From positions 11,855,088 through 11,919,087 of the forward strand of contig NC_087071.1 in the NCBI RefSeq assembly GCF_963678635.1: 64,000 nucleotides of DNA. Reading direction: 5' to 3'. This document shows positions 59,024 to 64,000 of this stretch, piece after piece; within the stretch, counting starts at the first letter, position 1; each line of letters begins with the position of its first letter. The notes under the pieces are model-generated. The model did not search any database, had not been told where the DNA came from, and saw only the letters and a program-made list of their open reading frames with translations. The stretch comes from Symsagittifera roscoffensis. Lineage: Eukaryota > Xenacoelomorpha > Acoela > Convolutidae. The position numbers and the translations under genes are program-made.

Positions 59024-60269
59024 TTTCATTAGTTTTGTTTTACAAGCTCTCGCAACTGATATGCATGTGTGCAATATCTGCCATTTATTTGAGCTGATAC
59101 TAATGCTCGCAGATAGGAAACTGTTGCGTCATGCGATTAGTGCCAAAGGCGTGTTACATTTCATTAGTTTTGTTTTACAAGCTCTCGCAACTGATATGCA
59201 TGTGTGCAATATCTGCCATTTACTTGAGCTGATACTAATACTCGCAGTTATGAAACTGTTGCGTCATGCGATTAGTGCCAAAGGCGTGTAACATTTCATT
59301 AGTTTTGTTTTAAAAGCTCTCGCAACTGATATGCATGTGTGCAATATCTGCCATTTTTTTGAGCTGATACTAATGCTCGCAGATAGGAAACTGTTGCGTC
59401 ATGCGATTAGTGCCAAAGGCGTGTTACATTTCATTAGTTTTGTTTTACAAGCTCTCGCAACTGATATGCATGTGTGCAATATCTGCCATTTACTTGAGCT
59501 GATACTAATACTCGCAGATAGGAAACTGTTGCGTCATGCGATTACTGCCAAAGGCGTGTAACATTTCATCAGTTTTAATTAACAAGCTCTCGCAACTGAT
59601 ATGCATGTGTGCATTATCTGCCTTTAGTTGAGATGATAAGATTACTCGCAGATAGGAAACTTTTGCGTCATGTCGTTATTGCCAAAGGCGTGTTACATTT
59701 CATTAGTTTTGTTTTACAAGCTCTCGCAACTGATATGCATGGGTGCATTATCTGCCTTTACTTGAACTGATAAAATTACTCGCACATAGGAAACTTCTTG
59801 CGTCATGCGATTAGTGCCAAAGGCGTGTTACATTTCATTAGTATAGTTTAAGCTCTCGCCACTGATATGCATGTGCGCAATATCTGCCTTTACTTGAGCT
59901 GATACTAATACTCGCAGATAGGAAACTCTTGCGTCATGCGATTAGTGCCAAAGGCGTGTTACATTTCATTAGTTTTGTTTTACAAGCTCTCGCAACTGAT
60001 ATGCATGTGTGCATTTTCTGCCTTTACTTGAACTGATAAAATTACTCGCACATAGGAAACTTCTTGCGTCATGCGATTAGTGCCAAAGGCATGTTACATT
60101 TCATTAGTTTTGTTTTACAAGCTCTCGGCACGGATATGCATTTGTGCAATATCTGCCATTAACTTGAGCTGATACTAATAGTCGCAGATAGGAAACTCTT
60201 GCGTCATGCGATTAGTGCCAAAGGCGTGTTACATTTCATTAGTTTTGTTTTACAAGCTCTCGCAACTGA

Positions 60270-63200
60270 TATGCATGTGTGCAATATCTGCTATTTACTT
60301 GAGCTGATACTAATACTCGCAGATAGGAAACTGTTGCGTCATGCGATTAGTGCCAAAGGCGTGTAACATTTCATCAGTTTTAATTAACAAGCTCTCGCAA
60401 CTGATATGCATGTGTGCATTATCTGCCTTTACTTGAGATGATGAAATTACTCGCAGATAGGAAACTTTTTGCGTCATGTCGTTATTGCCAAAGGCGTGTT
60501 ACATTTCATTAGTTTTGTTTTACAAGCTCTCGCAACTGATATGCTTGTGTGCATTATCTGCCTTTGCTTGAACTGATAAAAGTACTCGCACATAGGAAAC
60601 TTCTTGCGTCATGCGATTAGTGCCAAAGGCGTGTTACATTTCATTAGTTTAGTTTTATAAGCTCTCGCCACTGATATGCATGTGCGCAATATCTGCCTTT
60701 ACTTGAGCTGATAAAATGACTCGCAGATAGGAAACTTCTTGCGTCATGCGATTAGTGCCAAAGGCGTGTTACATTTCATTACTTTTGTTTTACAAGCTCT
60801 CGCAATTGATATGCATGTGTGCAATATCTGCCAATAACTTGAGCTGATACTAATACTCGCAGATAGGAAACTGTTGCGTCATGCGATTAGTGCCAAAGGC
60901 GTGTAACATTTCATTAGTTTTGTTTTATAAACTCTCGCCACGGATATGCATTTGTGCAATATCTGCCATTAACTTGAGCTGATAAAATGACTCGCAGATA
61001 GGAAACTTCTTGCGTCATGCGATTAGTGCCAAAGGCGTGTTACATTTCATTAATTTTGTTTTACAAGCTCTCGCAATTGATATGCATGTGTGCAATATCT
61101 GCCAATAACTTGAGCTGATACTAATGCTCGCAGATAGGAAACTGTTGCGTCATGCGATTAGTGCCAAAGGCGTGTAACATTTCATTAGTTTTGTTTTGTA
61201 AGCTCTCGCCACGGATCTGCATATGTGCATATCTGCCTCTACTTGAGCTGATAATATTACTCGCAGATAGGAATCTTCTTGCGTCATGCGATTAGTGCCA
61301 AAGGCGTGTTACATTTCATTAGTTTTGTTTTACAAGCTCTCGCAACTGATATGCGTGTGTGCAATATCTGCCATTTACTTGAGCTGATACTAATACTCGC
61401 AGATAGGAAACCTTTGCGTCATGCGATTAGTGCCAAAGGCGTGTTACATTTCATTAGTTTTGTTTTACAAGCTCTCGCAACTGATATGCATGTGTGCAAT
61501 ATCTGCCATTTACTTGAGCTGATACTAATACTCGCAGATAGGAAACTGTTGCGTCATGCGATTACTGCCAACGGCGTGTAACATTTCATCAATTTTAATT
61601 AACAAGCTCTCGCAACTGATATGCATGTGTGCATTATCTGCCTTTACTTGAGATGATAAGATTACTCGCAGATAGGAAACTTTTGCGTCATGTCGTTATT
61701 GCCAAAAGCGTGTTACATTTCATTAGTTTTGTTTTACAAGCTCTCGCAACTGATATGCATGGGTGCATTATCTGCCTTTACTTGAACTGATAAAATTACT
61801 CGCACATAGGAAACTTCTTGCGTCATGCGATTAGTGCCAAAGGCGTGTTACATTTCATTAGTTTAGTTTGAGCTCTCGCCACTGATATGTATGTGCGCAA
61901 TATCTGCCTTTACTTGAGCTGATACTAATACTCGCAGATAGGAAACTCTTGCGTCATGCGATTAGTGCCAAAGGCGTGTTACATTTCATTAGTTTTGTTT
62001 TACAAGCTCTCGCAACTGATATGCATGTGTGCATTTTCTGCCTTTACTTGAACTGATAAAATTACTCGCACATAGGAAACTTCTTGCGTCATGCGATTAG
62101 TGCCAAAGGCGTGTTGCATTTCATTAGTTTTGTTTTACAAGCTCTCGCAACTGATATGCATGTGTGCAATATCTGCCATTTACTTGAGCTGATACTAATA
62201 CTCGCAGATAGGAAACTCTTGCGTCATGCGATTAGTGCCAAAGGCGTGTTACATTTCATTAGTTTTGTTTTACAAGCTCTCGCAACTGATATGCATGTGT
62301 GCATTATCTGCCTTTACTTGAGATGATAAGATTACTCGCAGATAGGAAACTTTTGCGTCATGTCGTTATTGCCAAAAGCGTGTTACATTTCATTAGTTTT
62401 GTTTTACAAGCTCTCGCAACTGATATGCATGGGTGCATTATCTGCCTTTACTTGAACTGATAAAATTACTCGCACATAGGAAACTTCTTGCGTCATGCGA
62501 TTAGTGCCAAAGGCGTGTTACATTTCATTAGTTTAGTTTGAGCTCTCGCCACTGATATGTATGTGCGCAATATCTGCCTTTACTTGAGCTGATACTAATA
62601 CTCGCAGATAGGAAACTCTTGCGTCATGCGATTAGTGCCAAAGGCGTGTTACATTTCATTAGTTTTGTTTTACAAGCTCTCGCAACTGATATGCATGTGT
62701 GCATTTTCTGCCTTTACTTGAACTGATAAAATTACTCGCACATAGGAAACTTCTTGCGTCATGCGATTAGTGCCAAAGGCGTGTTGCATTTCATTAGTTT
62801 TGTTTTACAAGCTCTCGCAACTGATATGCATGTGTGCAATATCTGCCATTTACTTGAGCTGATACTAATACTCGCAGATAGGAAACTCTTGCGTCATGCG
62901 ATTAGTGCCAAAGGCGTGTTACATTTCATTAGTTTTGTTTTACAAGCTCTCGCAACTGATATGCATGTGTGCAATATCTGCTATTTACTTGAGCTGATAC
63001 TAATACTCGCAGATAGGAAACTGTTGCGTCATGCGATTAGTGCCAAAGGCGTGTAACATTTCATCAGTTTTAATTAACAACCTCTCGCAACTGATATGCA
63101 TGTGTGCATTATCTGCCTTTACTTGAGATGATAAATTACTCGCAGATAGGAAACTTTTTGCGTCATGTCGTTATTGCCAAAGGCGTGTTACATTTCATTA

Positions 63201-63740
63201 GTTTTGTTTTACAAGCTCTCGCAACTGATATGCTTGTGTGCATTATCTGCCTTTGCTTGAACTGATAAAAGTACTCGCACATAGGAAACTTCTTGCGTCA
63301 TGCGATTAGTGCCAAAGGCGTGTTACATTTCATTAGTTTAGTTTTATAAGCTCTCGCCACTGATATGCATGTGCGCAATATCTGCCTTTACTTGAGCTGA
63401 TAAAATGACTCGCAGATAGGAAACTTCTTGCGTCATGCGATTAGTGCCAAAGGCGTGTTACATTTCATTACTTTTGTTTTACAAGCTCTCGCAATTGATA
63501 TGCATGTGTGCAATATCTGCCAATAACTTGGGCTGATACTAATACTCGCAGATAGGAAACTGTTGCGTCATGCGATTAGTGCCAAAGGCGTGTAACATGT
63601 TTTGTTTTATAAACTCTCGCCACGGATATGCATTTGTGCAATATCTGCCATTAACTTGAGCTGATACTAATACTCGCAGTTATGAAACTGTTGCGTCATG
63701 CGATTAGTGCCAAAGGAGTGTAACATTTCATTAGTTTTGT
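60270..63740 (+). repeat. Higher-order repeats, 670-bp tandem and 2690-bp spacing
   Basis: GTTTAGTTTGAGCTCTC at 61861 and 62531, and GCCAAAAGCGTG at the matching offset, define a 670-bp (5-monomer) duplication. ATATCTGCTATTTAC near 60283 and 62973, with TTTTAATTAACAA and CTTTGCTTGAACTG, define a longer 2690-bp block (about 20 monomers). Confidence 0.8.
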
Positions 63741-64000
63741 TTTAAAAGCTCTCGGCACGGATATGCATTTGTGCAATATCTGCCATTAACTTGAGCTGAT
63801 ACTAATACTCGCAGATAGGAAACTGTTGCGTCATGCGATTAGTGCCAAGGCGTGTAACGTTTCATTAGTTTTGTTTCGTAAGCTCTCGCCACGGATCTGC
63901 ATATGTGCATTATCTGCCTCTACTTGAGCTGATATAATTACTCGCAGATAGGAATCTTCTTGCGTCATGCGATTAGTGCCAAAGGCGTGTTACATTTCAT

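Larger units (their letters stand above)
51884..64000 (+). repeat. 135-bp satellite array, right block, runs off the window
   Basis: Same monomer family and orientation as the main block, with additional local variants (TTTTAATTAACAAG, AACTGATAAAATTACTCGCA with CATAGG, CATTAGTTTAGTTTGAGCTC). The array reaches the last base, so its true length is unknown. Confidence 0.95.

Noticed and set aside
24351-63056. Many 60-121-codon open frames (MHVCNICHLLELILILADRK... on +, MLHAFGNNDMTQEV... on -) as a repeated gene family
   Set aside because: They are the same satellite monomer read in two frames. The 135-bp period is divisible by three, stops differ between classes by single bases, and no start, domain or splice context is conserved.
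24187-64000. CRISPR-like array
   Set aside because: There are no unique spacers between short repeats; whole 135-bp units are tandem and homologous throughout, and the context is a eukaryotic intron.

Overview
The window is nuclear DNA of an animal. It holds two split genes on the + strand with GT-AG introns, a full-length non-LTR retrotransposon, many short dispersed intronic repeats, and a very large satellite array. The sequence does not fix the phylum. It is AT-rich and poly-T-rich, with a zinc-finger-bearing RTE-like LINE of a kind I associate with marine invertebrates, so a non-vertebrate animal is my guess.

Layout. Positions 1-2634 are mostly non-coding and hold a possible orphan exon (about 1108-1476) and tRNA-like repeats. 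Positions 2635-9008 are a complete six-exon gene for a 328-residue EamA/drug-metabolite-transporter-type membrane protein resembling SLC35G; all exon phases join cleanly. A poly(A) signal lies at 9178. Positions 9009-11699 are intergenic, with one MITE-like element at 10901-11269. From 11700 the first three coding exons of TMCO1 are present (11700-11876, 13894-14026, 20847-20966), joining in frame for 143 complete codons. TMCO1 is the ER membrane protein described both as a calcium-load-activated channel and as part of the multipass translocon. The last roughly 80 residues, including the third membrane segment, are not in the window.

TMCO1 intron 2 carries an intact 3.46-kb RTE-like LINE (15626-19085) with one 1019-codon ORF (endonuclease, reverse transcriptase, C4HC3 zinc finger). 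It ends in six TGA triplets and is bounded by a perfect 10-bp target-site duplication, so it is a recent insertion.

From about 21355 to the end of the window (over 42 kb) the sequence is a head-to-tail satellite of about 135-bp monomers, roughly 300 copies, all in one orientation. It lies in what should be TMCO1 intron 3. Monomers fall into recognisable classes and form nested higher-order repeats (405, 670, 1080, 1347, 2690 and 2966 bp). The array is interrupted twice: by a 309-bp unique island (23878-24186) and by an 886-bp TGT...ACA element resembling a solo LTR (50998-51883). Small open frames inside the array follow from the monomer being exactly 45 codons long; I do not call them genes. 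The most unusual feature is a conserved housekeeping gene split by a satellite of this size whose monomers carry recurrent inverted repeats and a branch-point/3'-splice-like motif.
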